Assembly (NCBI GenBank): GCA_001899255.1
Contig: MKVX01000011.1
Location: forward strand, 248,001-312,000
Length of the DNA: 64,000 bases
Direction of reading: 5' to 3'
Origin: Rhizobiales bacterium 62-47
Lineage (GTDB): Bacteria > Pseudomonadota > Alphaproteobacteria > Rhizobiales > Xanthobacteraceae
Positions 38,973 through 46,563 of this stretch are shown piece by piece. The position numbers and the translations under genes are program-made. The notes beneath the pieces were generated by a model. The model was given only the letters and a program-made list of their open reading frames with translations. It had not been told where the DNA came from and ran no database searches. Within the stretch, counting starts at the first letter, position 1; the number at the start of each line of letters is the position of its first letter.

Positions 38973-39953
38973 ATGATCGCCGCCGATCTCCCTGCCGCTC
39001 TCCGGGTCGCGCTCGAACAGATGGCGCAGGGTCTCTCGCGCAACGATGCCGCGACACGGGCCGCCACGATCTCGCGGACCTATCGCGACGGCGGCAACTC
39101 CAGCACCATCAAGACCGACAGTGACGCGCTGGCCTATGCGCTGGCGCGGATGCCCGCGACCTATGCCGCCGTCGCCGCCAGCCTCAACGCGCTCGGCGAA
39201 GCGCGTCCCGACTTCGCGCCGCATAACCTGCTCGATGCCGGCGCCGGGCCCGGCACCGCGACATGGGCCGCGACGCAGGCTTATGCATCGCTGGCGACAC
39301 TGAACCTGCTCGACGCCAACACCGCGCTGCGCGCGCTGGCCATGCAGATCGCCACCGCCAGCGAGCGCATCATCGCTTACGAGCACGGCGACGTGCGCAG
39401 CCAGCTCGCGGCGATGCCGGACGCCGACCTGGTGATCGCCAGCTATGTCATCGGCGAACTCGACGCGGCAACGCGGACTTCATTGGCGGCAACGCTGTGG
39501 CGCAAGACGCGTGACGTGCTGCTGATCGTCGAGCCCGGCACGCCGGCGGGCTACGCGCGCATCATGGAGGTGCGCGGCCAGTTGATCGCGCAAGGCGCGC
39601 ATGTCATAGCGCCCTGCCCGCACGATCGCGCCTGCCCGCTGGTGCAGCCGGACTGGTGCCATTTCGTGCAGCGGCTGGCCCGCTCGCGTGCGCACAAGCA
39701 GCTCAAGGGTGCCGAGCTTCCGTTCGAGGATGAGAAGTTCATTTACGTCGCCCTGTCACGCACACAGCCCACGACGCGCGCCGCGCGCGTGCTGGCGCAA
39801 CCGGATATTTCGAAGGTCGCGATCCGCGCCAAGCTCTGCACCGGCGACGGCGTTGCGCTCGCCACCGCGCCGCGGCGCGACAAGGCGGCCTATGCGCGCT
39901 TTCGCAAACTGGATTGGGGCGACACGGTTCCGTCCGTTGAGGGCGCCGACTGA
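38973..39953 (+). CDS. Rsm22-like ribosomal small-subunit methyltransferase family protein
   Basis: A 326-residue SAM-dependent methyltransferase-fold protein of the Rsm22 family, linked in mitochondria to small-subunit assembly. The SAM motif is NLLDAGAGPGTATWAA; the ALAYALARMPATYAAV segment before it is typical. The C-terminal Cys-rich block (CPHDRACPLVQPDWCHFVQR) matches cysteines that bind an Fe-S cluster in Rsm22/METTL17. Its frame is open through the upstream family A repeat, but the ATG at 38973 fits homologues. Bacterial members have no proven substrate. Confidence 0.8.
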   Translation: MIAADLPAALRVALEQMAQGLSRNDAATRAATISRTYRDGGNSSTIKTDSDALAYALARMPATYAAVAASLNALGEARPDFAPHNLLDAGAGPGTATWAATQAYASLATLNLLDANTALRALAMQIATASERIIAYEHGDVRSQLAAMPDADLVIASYVIGELDAATRTSLAATLWRKTRDVLLIVEPGTPAGYARIMEVRGQLIAQGAHVIAPCPHDRACPLVQPDWCHFVQRLARSRAHKQLKGAELPFEDEKFIYVALSRTQPTTRAARVLAQPDISKVAIRAKLCTGDGVALATAPRRDKAAYARFRKLDWGDTVPSVEGAD

Positions 39954-39980
39954 CCAGACGCCGAGACGCCGACCTGCCGA

Positions 39981-40310
39981 TCACGCTGCGGTGGCCGCCT
40001 CGAAGATCCGCGCGAAGCCTTCGACCAATTGCGCGTCCGTATAGAGCAACGGATCGTCGAGATTTTCCACCATGCCCTTCACGGTCAGGATCCCGATCGC
40101 CGCGAGGTGGGCGAGAAACGCCATCAGCCGCGGCTCGACGCGCGCGCGGCCGGATTGCCTTTTGCGCCCTTCGGCAATCTTTCGGGCGGCATCGGCAAAA
40201 CACTACTCGTTGAGCGGGCGCACGCGGGCGAACTGCTGCGCATCGAGATGCACCGCGCCGGGTCCGGCGACCTGCCCGAACAGGTAGGCGAAGCGAAAGT
40301 CATCGAGGTG
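39981..40310 (-). pseudogene. Remnant of a regulator-like gene (probably TetR C-terminal part), with in-frame stop
   Basis: Reading leftwards, codons from 40310 give HLDDFRFAYLFGQVAGPGAV, continuing to RVRPLNE, then an amber stop (40205-40203), then in the same frame CFADAARKIAEGRK through LVEGFARIFEAATAA and a TGA. The two halves join smoothly without a frame change, so the stop is probably a nonsense mutation. The fragment resembles the ligand-binding C-terminal half of a TetR-type repressor; the DNA-binding N-terminal domain is missing. The coding similarity stops near 40310, where the adjacent oppositely oriented fragment begins. The family assignment is tentative; the broken state is clear. 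Confidence 0.5.
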
Positions 40311-40323
40311 CGAAGGCGGCTTC

Positions 40324-40662
40324 CGTTCACCGGAAGATCTCCGCAAGACCGCGCTCAATCCGGTCCCCGATCCGAAGCAACTGCAGCCCAACGAGCGCGT
40401 CGACCGCATCCGGCGCATCCAGTTGAACGATCTGGAGAACATTCCGTTCTTCCTGGTTGCCGGGCTATTGTTCGTGCTGACCGATCCATCGCTCGCGCTG
40501 GCGCGCTGGCTGCTCTACGGCTATGTCGTCTTGCGGCTGTTGCATTTCGCCGCCTATTTCACCGTGCAGACCCATGACATGCGCGCGACATTCTGGACGA
40601 TCGGCTCGCTGATCCTGATCTACCTCACCGGACACACGCTCGTTGTCGCGCTGGCAACCTGA
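40324..40662 (+). pseudogene. 5'-truncated MAPEG-family membrane protein gene
   Basis: The frame reads PEDLRKTALNPVPDP, then NERVDRIRRIQLNDLENIPF followed by three hydrophobic segments and LTGHTLVVALAT before TGA. The R-x2-R-x2-Q-N-D-LENI-P-F pattern is the hallmark of MAPEG proteins (microsomal GST-like integral membrane enzymes). The normal N-terminal first helix of about 40 residues is absent; an in-frame TAG lies at 40285 and no good start codon precedes the conserved part (a TTG occurs at 40423, inside the motif). It is head-to-head with the decayed regulator fragment, so a deletion probably removed both 5' ends. Confidence 0.6.
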
Positions 40663-40767
40663 CCGGATGTTGCCGGCGGATGCATTACGCGACGCCTTCG
40701 CATTCTCGCATGCGCAATTCGAAATGAAGCGAGCGGCGCTCGATTGCGCGACGGCGTTCGGCAGCCG

Positions 40768-41181
40768 CTACGATGGCCGCGACCACACATAGACCAGTCC
40801 GGTCAGCATCAGCAATCCGACCGCAGCCGTCAGCAGCGGTCCCGGATGGCCGCCGAACCAGAACAGCGCGAAGCCAAACACCATGCCGCCGAGCGCCATC
40901 AATTTCGCGCGGAACGGAATGGCGCCGCGTGCCCGCCAGTCGCACAACAGCGGGCCAAATCGCGGATGCTGCAGCAGCCAGCTTTCCAACCGCGGCGACG
41001 ACCGCGCGAAACACGCCGCGGCCAGAATGAGAAACGGCGTGGTCGGCAACACCGGCAGGAACGCGCCGATGAAGCCCAGCAAGACGAAGCCGATGCCGAG
41101 CAGCAGAAAGACGCCGCGCACGAATTGCGACTTGCCGGTCATGCCGATGACTTGGGGCGACGCCTGATGATTGTCATGCAT
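40768..41181 (-). CDS. YbaN/DUF454 small inner-membrane protein
   Basis: A 137-residue protein matching DUF454: an N-terminal helix (GVFLLLGIGFVLLGFIGAFL), the conserved VLPTTPFLILAAACFARSS motif, then RLESWLLQHPRFGPLLCDW and two C-terminal helices. Function unknown. The ATG at 41181 is chosen; the ATG at 41142 (MTGKSQFVRG) is a shorter alternative that starts nearer the conserved region. It is convergent with the MAPEG remnant; the other side is a short intergenic gap to the secreted-repeat gene. Confidence 0.8.
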   Translation of the reverse strand: MHDNHQASPQVIGMTGKSQFVRGVFLLLGIGFVLLGFIGAFLPVLPTTPFLILAAACFARSSPRLESWLLQHPRFGPLLCDWRARGAIPFRAKLMALGGMVFGFALFWFGGHPGPLLTAAVGLLMLTGLVYVWSRPS

Positions 41182-41455
41182 GCGGGATTGGGGGCCTCGC
41201 GAAGGCGGTGCACAGCTGTCAGAATGGCGTTTTACCGGACTGGCGGCGTGATTTGAACCGGACTTTAGAGCCATTCTTGTCGCCGGCCATCCCGTCGCGC
41301 GGCCTCGTTGGCGCGAGCGCCAGTCCGCCGCTCAGCCCTCGCGAAACAGAAAAAGCCGGCGCACGGCGTCGGTGATGGAATAAAGCCACCGCGGCGGCGT
41401 TTGTATCTGCGACGCCAGCGCGTCCTCACATCACGCAATCAGGAATGGAGCTGCA

Positions 41456-41836
41456 ATGTCCAGGACATTTGCCGCAGCAGCGGCTTTGACTTTAATTCTT
41501 GCCTCGACCAGCGCTTTCGCCGAGCAGGCGAAGGTCGGCGATACTTCGAAAGGCAAGGCATTCGTCGATTCGAAGGGCATGACGCTTTACACCTTCGACA
41601 AGGACACCGCCGGCAAGTCGGCCTGCAACGGGCCTTGCGCCACCAATTGGCCGCCGCTGAAGGCCGCCGATGGCGAGAAGGCCGGCCCCGACATGACCGT
41701 CGTCACGCGCGACGACGGCAGCAAGATGTGGGCCTACAAGGGCAAGCCGCTCTATACTTTCGCCAAGGACACCAAGGCCGGTGACACCAACGGCGACGGC
41801 TTCCTCAACGGCGCATGGCACATCGCCAAGCCGTGA
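41456..41836 (+). CDS. COG4315-type secreted-repeat protein
   Basis: 126 residues with a signal peptide (MSRTFAAAAALTLILASTSAFA). The mature protein has the secreted-repeat pattern (PF03640 type): GMTLYTFDKDTAGKSACNGP then CATNWPPL, and a second copy GKPLYTFAKDTKAGDTNGDG ending AWHIAKP. The two cysteines of CNGPC may be disulfide-bonded or heme/metal-linked; no lipobox is visible. Family function is unknown, though members occur near redox genes. GGAG lies five bases before the ATG. A family D repeat follows. Confidence 0.85.
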   Translation: MSRTFAAAAALTLILASTSAFAEQAKVGDTSKGKAFVDSKGMTLYTFDKDTAGKSACNGPCATNWPPLKAADGEKAGPDMTVVTRDDGSKMWAYKGKPLYTFAKDTKAGDTNGDGFLNGAWHIAKP

Positions 41837-41850
41837 GATGTTCGAAAACC

Positions 41851-41986
41851 CTCGTCCCTTGCGGGAGAGGGTAGCAAGAATGAGCGAAGCGAATTCGCGC
41901 CGGATGAGGGGTGCAGCCTCACAACGCCCCCTCACCCGGTTTCTCACTACGTTCGAAACCACCCTCTCCCGCAAGGGGAGAGGGGC
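41851..41986. repeat. Family D palindromic element, long copy
   Basis: Left arm CCCTTGCGGGAGAGGG pairs with right arm CCCTCTCCCGCAAGGGG, enclosing a middle section ending CCCTCACCCGGTTTCTC. About 135 bp in the gap between the secreted-repeat gene and lemA. It resembles the copy at 42735. Confidence 0.7.
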
Positions 41987-42125
41987 GACCGCATTCGCTT
42001 ACGCTTGAACGCACTCGACTCCTGCGACGACCAAGCAAGGCCGCAGCTTTTCCCGGCCCCTGCCCTCTGGCGCGATTCTCGTCTACGGTAGCGCCTTATC
42101 GTCGTCCCATCAGGAGTTGCTTCCC

Positions 42126-42686
42126 ATGTCGACTGGCTGGATCGTTCTTGGCGTTCTCGTCGTTCTGGTGTTTTTCGCGCTCGCTGCTTACAACCGCCTC
42201 GTCGCGCTGAGCCAGCGCGTCGGCCAGGCGTTCGCCGACATCGACGTGCAGCTCAAGCAGCGCCACGATCTGATCCCCAACCTGATCGAGACGGTGAAAG
42301 GCTACGCCCAGCACGAGCGCGGCACGCTCGACGATGTCATCAAGGCGCGCAATGCCGCGATGTCGGCACAGGGACCGGCGCAGGTATCGGCTGCGGAAGG
42401 CCAGTTGAGCGGCGCGCTCGGCCGGCTCATCGCACTGTCGGAAGCCTATCCGGACCTCAAGGCCAACGCCAATTTCCAGCAGCTGCAGACCGAGCTGTCG
42501 GACATCGAGAACAAGATCGCCGCCAGCCGCCGCTTCTTCAACAACGCCGTACAGGAATACAACACCGGCATCCAGCAGATGCCGGCAGCACTGTTCGCCG
42601 GCATGTTCGGCTTCACCAAAAAGGATTTCTTCGATCTCGGCGAAAGTCGTGGCCAGCTCGAGCAGGCACCGGCGGTGAAGTTCTGA
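42126..42686 (+). CDS. lemA: LemA family protein
   Basis: 186 residues. An N-terminal transmembrane helix (WIVLGVLVVLVFFALAAY) is followed by the conserved helical LemA domain: NRLVALSQRVGQAFADIDVQ, LKQRHDLIPNLIETVKGYA and SRRFFNNAVQEYN. The role is unknown; LemA genes often precede HtpX-type or TPM-domain proteins, as here. AGGAG lies nine bases before the ATG at 42126, excluding the earlier TTG, which would sit inside the ribosome site. Probably co-expressed with the protease gene 184 bp downstream despite the repeat between them. Confidence 0.9.
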   Translation: MSTGWIVLGVLVVLVFFALAAYNRLVALSQRVGQAFADIDVQLKQRHDLIPNLIETVKGYAQHERGTLDDVIKARNAAMSAQGPAQVSAAEGQLSGALGRLIALSEAYPDLKANANFQQLQTELSDIENKIAASRRFFNNAVQEYNTGIQQMPAALFAGMFGFTKKDFFDLGESRGQLEQAPAVKF

Positions 42687-42734
42687 GCGACTTCCATGGT
42701 TGATCCCGCATCGCGTCAACGGATCGAGGCAGGC

Positions 42735-42843
42735 TCCCTCTCCCATTGGGAGAGGGCTGGGGTGAGGGGTTACGACTTTTCGATGGATCTCGTCCTCTCA
42801 CCCGGATCGCAAACGCGATCCGACCTCTCCCCCTGGGAGAGGT
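42735..42843. repeat. Family D palindromic element between lemA and the M48 gene
   Basis: A perfect hairpin CCCTCTCCC-ATT-GGGAGAGGG (42736-42756) opens the element, and CCTCTCCCCCTGGGAGAGG closes it, with an inner dyad GGATCGC/GCGATCC. If lemA and the protease gene are one transcript, this structure lies inside the mRNA. Confidence 0.7.
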
Positions 42844-42870
42844 GAAGCCGCCGGTCAGGAGCCCGCACCG

Positions 42871-44043
42871 ATGGCAGCTTACGGCCTCTACACCCACATC
42901 GCGTCGAACAAGCTGCGGTCGGTGCTGCTGCTCGCCGGCCTGTTCCTGCTGATCTACGTGCTGGTGTTCGCAGGCGCGCTGATCGCCGAGGTGATGCTGG
43001 ACAGCGGCCGCACGGTGAACTTTTATCTCGCCGCCGCGACGCGCGATCTCGTCAAAGCCGTGCCGGTGGCGACCATTGCCGCGGCGCTGTGGATCGTCAT
43101 CGCCTATTTCTTTCACCAGAAGATCATCGATGCGGTGACCGGCGGGCACGACGTCACCCGCAAGGAGCAGCCGCGGCTGTTCAACCTGCTGGAGAACCTC
43201 TGCATCTCGCGCGGCATCACCATGCCCAAGCTCAAGGTGATGGAGAGTGACGCGCTCAACGCCTTCGCCACCGGGCTCAACCAGCGGCAATACGCGATCA
43301 CCGTCACCACCGGACTGCTGGGCGCACTGAGCGATCAGGAGATCGAGGCGGTGCTCGGCCACGAACTGACCCACATCCGCAACGGCGACGTGCAGTTGAT
43401 GGTGGTCGCGGTGGTCATCGCCGGAGTCATCGGCTTCTTCGGCGAGATGTTTTTCCGCATCTTCTTCAATAACGGCTTTCGCTTGGGTGGCGGCTCGTCA
43501 TCATCATCGTCGTCCTCATCGTCCAATAGCGATCGCAAGAGCAGCGGCGGCGGCGCCATCTTCGCCATCCTGATCGCCGTGGCGCTGATCGCGCTGGCGT
43601 GGATGCTGTCGCAGGTCGTGCGCTTCGCGCTGTCGCGCTCGCGGGAATTCCTCGCCGATGCCGGTTCGGTGGAGTTGACCAAGAACCCGGACGCGATGAT
43701 CTCGGCGTTGCGCAAGATCGAGAACCGCGGCGAGTTGCCCCGCGCCACCTCGGCGGTGATGGAAATGTGCGTCGACAACCCGCGCGAGGGCTTCGCCGAC
43801 CTGTTCGCCACCCACCCCTCGGTGGAGTCCCGCGTGCAGGCGCTGGTGAAATTCGCCGGCGGCCACGATCCCGGCCCGCTGGCGCTGCCGTCCGACACCG
43901 CCCCGGACGCCGATGCCCCCACTGGCGACGATGCAACCGTGCCGGCCACCGCCGGTCCCTGGGGCAATCACCCCACGCCCGCGCCGCAGCCGCCGCCCGG
44001 GCCATGGAGCAGCAATCCGCCCGGCCCGCCCCGCCACGGCTGA
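42871..44043 (+). CDS. HtpX-like M48 family membrane metalloprotease
   Basis: A 390-residue zinc protease. Two N-terminal membrane helices (about 19-42 and 62-82), then the catalytic HELTH (164-168) in VLGHELTHIRNGDVQ, another helix pair, and the third ligand region SREFLADAGSVELTKNPDAM. HtpX-type proteases degrade damaged membrane proteins. A loop contains ten consecutive serines (about 211-220), and the C-terminus is a Pro/Gly-rich tail. AGGAG lies nine bases upstream. It follows lemA, the usual genomic partner. Confidence 0.9.
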   Translation: MAAYGLYTHIASNKLRSVLLLAGLFLLIYVLVFAGALIAEVMLDSGRTVNFYLAAATRDLVKAVPVATIAAALWIVIAYFFHQKIIDAVTGGHDVTRKEQPRLFNLLENLCISRGITMPKLKVMESDALNAFATGLNQRQYAITVTTGLLGALSDQEIEAVLGHELTHIRNGDVQLMVVAVVIAGVIGFFGEMFFRIFFNNGFRLGGGSSSSSSSSSSNSDRKSSGGGAIFAILIAVALIALAWMLSQVVRFALSRSREFLADAGSVELTKNPDAMISALRKIENRGELPRATSAVMEMCVDNPREGFADLFATHPSVESRVQALVKFAGGHDPGPLALPSDTAPDADAPTGDDATVPATAGPWGNHPTPAPQPPPGPWSSNPPGPPRHG

Positions 44044-44300
44044 GCCATTGCCCCATGCGCGGGGCGGCAAGCGCGTTGATATATTAACGCATTTCGCAAG
44101 ATTAACCTTATGTCCAAAGCCGGAACAATTGAATTATCCCTTGTTTCTGCCATGTTCGCGCCCGAAAGCATGAAGCGGGACATTCGGATCGCGCGGTCAG
44201 GGTTCGCTCGCGCGATAAAGATCGCTGGGGCCGCACCCTCAACCGAGGGTCGAAACTTTCCGAAGAAGTCATATCCCCATCACAACGACGAAGGATTTTC

Positions 44301-45083
44301 ATGGCGAAACCAGCAGTGATTGTCGTGGGTGCGGACAAGGGCGGCGTCGGCAAGACCACCGTTTCGCGAACCGTGCTCGACTACTTCAACGCCAACAACG
44401 TGCCGACCCGCGCCTTCGACACCGAGTCGCCGCGCGGCACCTTGAAGCGCTTTCACCCGGACATCACCGAGATCGTCGACATGACGGCGACCGCCGATCA
44501 GATGAAGATCTTCGATACGCTCAACAACGACGTGCCGACGGTGACCGTGATCGACGTCCGCGCCGGCCTGCTGTCGCCTGCGCTGGCCTCGCTGCGCGAT
44601 ATCGGTTTCCTCGATGCCGCCAAGTCCGGCCAGATCACTTTCGCGGTGTTCCACATCCTGGGCCCGTCGATCGCCTCGCTCGACGAGATTGCCGAGACGG
44701 CGAACTTCATGCAGGGCGCCAAGTATTTCCTGGTGAAGAACTTCATCAACAACACCAGCTTCTTCGAGTGGGACCAGTCGACCTACAACTCCTACTTCCA
44801 CCGCATCAAGGATGCGACCGAGATCACCATTCCCAAGCTCAACGAAATGGCGTTCGAGCAGGTCGAGGTGTCGTCGGTGCCGTTCCTCAAGTTCGTCGCC
44901 AACAAGGGCATTCACGACGAGGCCGCCAATTATTCCTTCGTGCTGCGCGGTTATGTGCGCCATTGGCTCGCCAACGTCTGGAGCGAGTTCGACCGCATCA
45001 AGCTGACCGACATCGTCGGCAAGGAAAAAGACAAGGACAAATCCGGCGAGAAGACCGCGGTGCGGCCCGGCGGCGAGAAATAG
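44301..45083 (+). CDS. ParA/MinD-fold P-loop ATPase
   Basis: A 260-residue SIMIBI-class ATPase. The deviant Walker A KGGVGKTT lies at about 13-20 in IVVGADKGGVGKTTVSR; the second acidic motif is in RAFDTESPRGTL, and VTVIDVRAGLLSPAL takes the place of the usual Walker B. The middle half is unlike plasmid ParA, and the C-terminus is a charged Lys/Asp/Glu tail. No ParB-like gene is adjacent; 57 bp downstream is a second P-loop-like gene, so the two probably form an operon. The role is unknown; a positioning or cofactor-insertion function is possible. Confidence 0.75.
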   Translation: MAKPAVIVVGADKGGVGKTTVSRTVLDYFNANNVPTRAFDTESPRGTLKRFHPDITEIVDMTATADQMKIFDTLNNDVPTVTVIDVRAGLLSPALASLRDIGFLDAAKSGQITFAVFHILGPSIASLDEIAETANFMQGAKYFLVKNFINNTSFFEWDQSTYNSYFHRIKDATEITIPKLNEMAFEQVEVSSVPFLKFVANKGIHDEAANYSFVLRGYVRHWLANVWSEFDRIKLTDIVGKEKDKDKSGEKTAVRPGGEK

Positions 45084-45140
45084 CCGCCACCGGCCGCATT
45101 TGGGACTGGATCGGGCGTGCAAATTCCCTGATATAGCGCC

Positions 45141-45809
45141 ATGCGCCGTACGCCCGTTTACATCATCTGCTCACCACGGCCGCTGGTCGGCAAGACGCTG
45201 ATCGCGCGGCTGTTGTGTGAGTTCCTGCTCTTGCAGCGAGGCAGCGTCACCGGCTTCGACGTCAACCTGAAAGAGCCGTCGCTGCTCGACTTCCTGCCCG
45301 GCACCACCGAGACCGCGGATATCGACAACACCTTCGGCAAGATGCAACTGATGGATCGCCTGATCGTCAACGACGGCATCGCCAAGGTGATCGATCTCGG
45401 CTTTCACGCCTTCGACGAATTCTTCACCATGGTCGGCCAGATCGGCTTCTTCAAGGAAGCCGCACGGCGCGGTATCGCGCCCTTCGTGCTGTTCGTCGCC
45501 GACAGCGACCGCACCTCGGCGCGCGGCTTCGAGATGCTGCGCCTCAACGTGCCGGAACGTGCGCTGCTCGTCGTCGACAACGAACACATCCTGCGCGGCG
45601 AACTGCCGGCGGCGTTCAGCCGCAACCGGCAGATCAAGATCGCGGCGCTGCCGCTGTTCCTCAAGACCTATATCGACCGCGTGAGCTTCTCGTTCACTGG
45701 CTATCTGCGCGCGGAAAAGGATTCCTCCACCGAATTGCACCAGTGGATTCGCGACAACTATTTCAGCTTTCGTGAGCTGGAACTGAGCCTGAAGCCGCAG
45801 CGGGGCTGA
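45141..45809 (+). CDS. P-loop-like protein paired with the ParA-type ATPase
   Basis: A 222-residue protein starting MRRTPVYIICSPRPLVGKTL. SPRPLVGKT resembles Walker A but lacks the first glycine, and TGFDVNLKEPSLLDFLP parallels the AFDTESPRGTLKRF motif of the upstream gene, suggesting a diverged paralogue. AKVIDLGFHAFDEFFTMVGQ and a C-terminal helical part ending LSLKPQRG complete it. I do not recognise a characterised family. It follows the ATPase on the same strand and is closed by a strong hairpin, so the pair is a self-contained transcript. Confidence 0.65.
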   Translation: MRRTPVYIICSPRPLVGKTLIARLLCEFLLLQRGSVTGFDVNLKEPSLLDFLPGTTETADIDNTFGKMQLMDRLIVNDGIAKVIDLGFHAFDEFFTMVGQIGFFKEAARRGIAPFVLFVADSDRTSARGFEMLRLNVPERALLVVDNEHILRGELPAAFSRNRQIKIAALPLFLKTYIDRVSFSFTGYLRAEKDSSTELHQWIRDNYFSFRELELSLKPQRG

Positions 45810-45812
45810 GGC

Positions 45813-45837
45813 CACCCTCCCCTTGAGGGGGAGGGTG
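45813..45837. terminator. Hairpin between convergent genes (family D)
   Basis: CACCCTCCCC and GGGGAGGGTG form a 10-bp stem. It sits in the 32-bp gap between the P-loop gene and apt, and can serve as a bidirectional transcript end. Confidence 0.5.
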
Positions 45838-45841
45838 AAGC

Positions 45842-46381
45842 TCAATGCCCCGCGAACTGCATCAGCGTACGCACCGGCACATTCATGGCGCGCAGCTTGT
45901 CGGCGCCGCCGAGGTCCGGCAGGTCGATGATGAAGCACGCCGCGCAGACATCGGCGCCGATCTGCCGCAGCAATTTCACCGCGCCTTCGGCGGTGCCGCC
46001 GGTGGCGATCAGGTCATCGACCAGAATGACGCGTTCGCCGGGCTTGATGGCATCGACATGGATTTCCATTTCGTCGGTGCCGTATTCCAGCGCATAGGCC
46101 ATCCGCACGGTCTGGTGCGGCAGCTTGCCCTTCTTGCGGATCGGCACGAAGCCCGCCGACAGTTGATGCGCCACCGCGCCGCCGAGGATGAAGCCCCGCG
46201 CCTCGATGCCGGCCACCTTGTCGATCTTGGATCCGGCCCACGGATGCACCAGTTGATCGACAGCGCGGCGGAACGCCTGCGCATTGCCGAGCAGCGTGGT
46301 GATGTCGCGGAACAGAATGCCGGGCTTGGGATAATCCGGAATGGTGCGAACGGCGGATTGCAGATCGTCTTCGAGGGTCAT
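45842..46381 (-). CDS. apt: Adenine phosphoribosyltransferase
   Basis: Salvages adenine to AMP using PRPP in the cytosol. The PRPP-binding loop is [14 protein letters not shown] (118-131); the N-terminus [15 protein letters not shown] and the [14 protein letters not shown] motif are typical. The 179 residues are of normal length. Start ATG at 46381 with a GAAAG-like ribosome site. A family B repeat lies upstream, so it is probably a single-gene unit. Confidence 0.95.
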   Translation of the reverse strand: MTLEDDLQSAVRTIPDYPKPGILFRDITTLLGNAQAFRRAVDQLVHPWAGSKIDKVAGIEARGFILGGAVAHQLSAGFVPIRKKGKLPHQTVRMAYALEYGTDEMEIHVDAIKPGERVILVDDLIATGGTAEGAVKLLRQIGADVCAACFIIDLPDLGGADKLRAMNVPVRTLMQFAGH

Positions 46382-46409
46382 CGAATTTCTTTCAAATCAA
46401 TCTATCAAC

Positions 46410-46515
46410 GTCATTCCGGGATGCGCGCACTTGGCGCGCAGGCCCGGAATCCATACGCCCGGTGGTGGTTATGGATTCCGGGCTCGCTCGCGAAAAGCTC
46501 GCGCCCCGGAATGAC
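46410..46515. repeat. Family B palindromic intergenic repeat, copy 2
   Basis: GTCATTCCGGG to CCCCGGAATGAC with inner GCCCGGAATCCATA and TATGGATTCCGGGC arms. Nearly identical in the centre to copy 1, 17 kb away. Confidence 0.8.
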
Positions 46516-46563
46516 GGCTTATTTATCCCGATAGCATCCTGTCTCAAACACAGGAAACCAATT

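Noticed and set aside
43490-43530. Run of serine codons in the M48 protease gene as a possible phase-variable repeat
   Set aside because: The Ser codons are mixed (TCA, TCG, TCC), so the DNA is not a simple tandem repeat prone to slippage.
44110-44319. A 69-codon frame upstream of the ParA-type gene
   Set aside because: It overlaps the start of the real gene, has no Shine-Dalgarno sequence and shows no family features.
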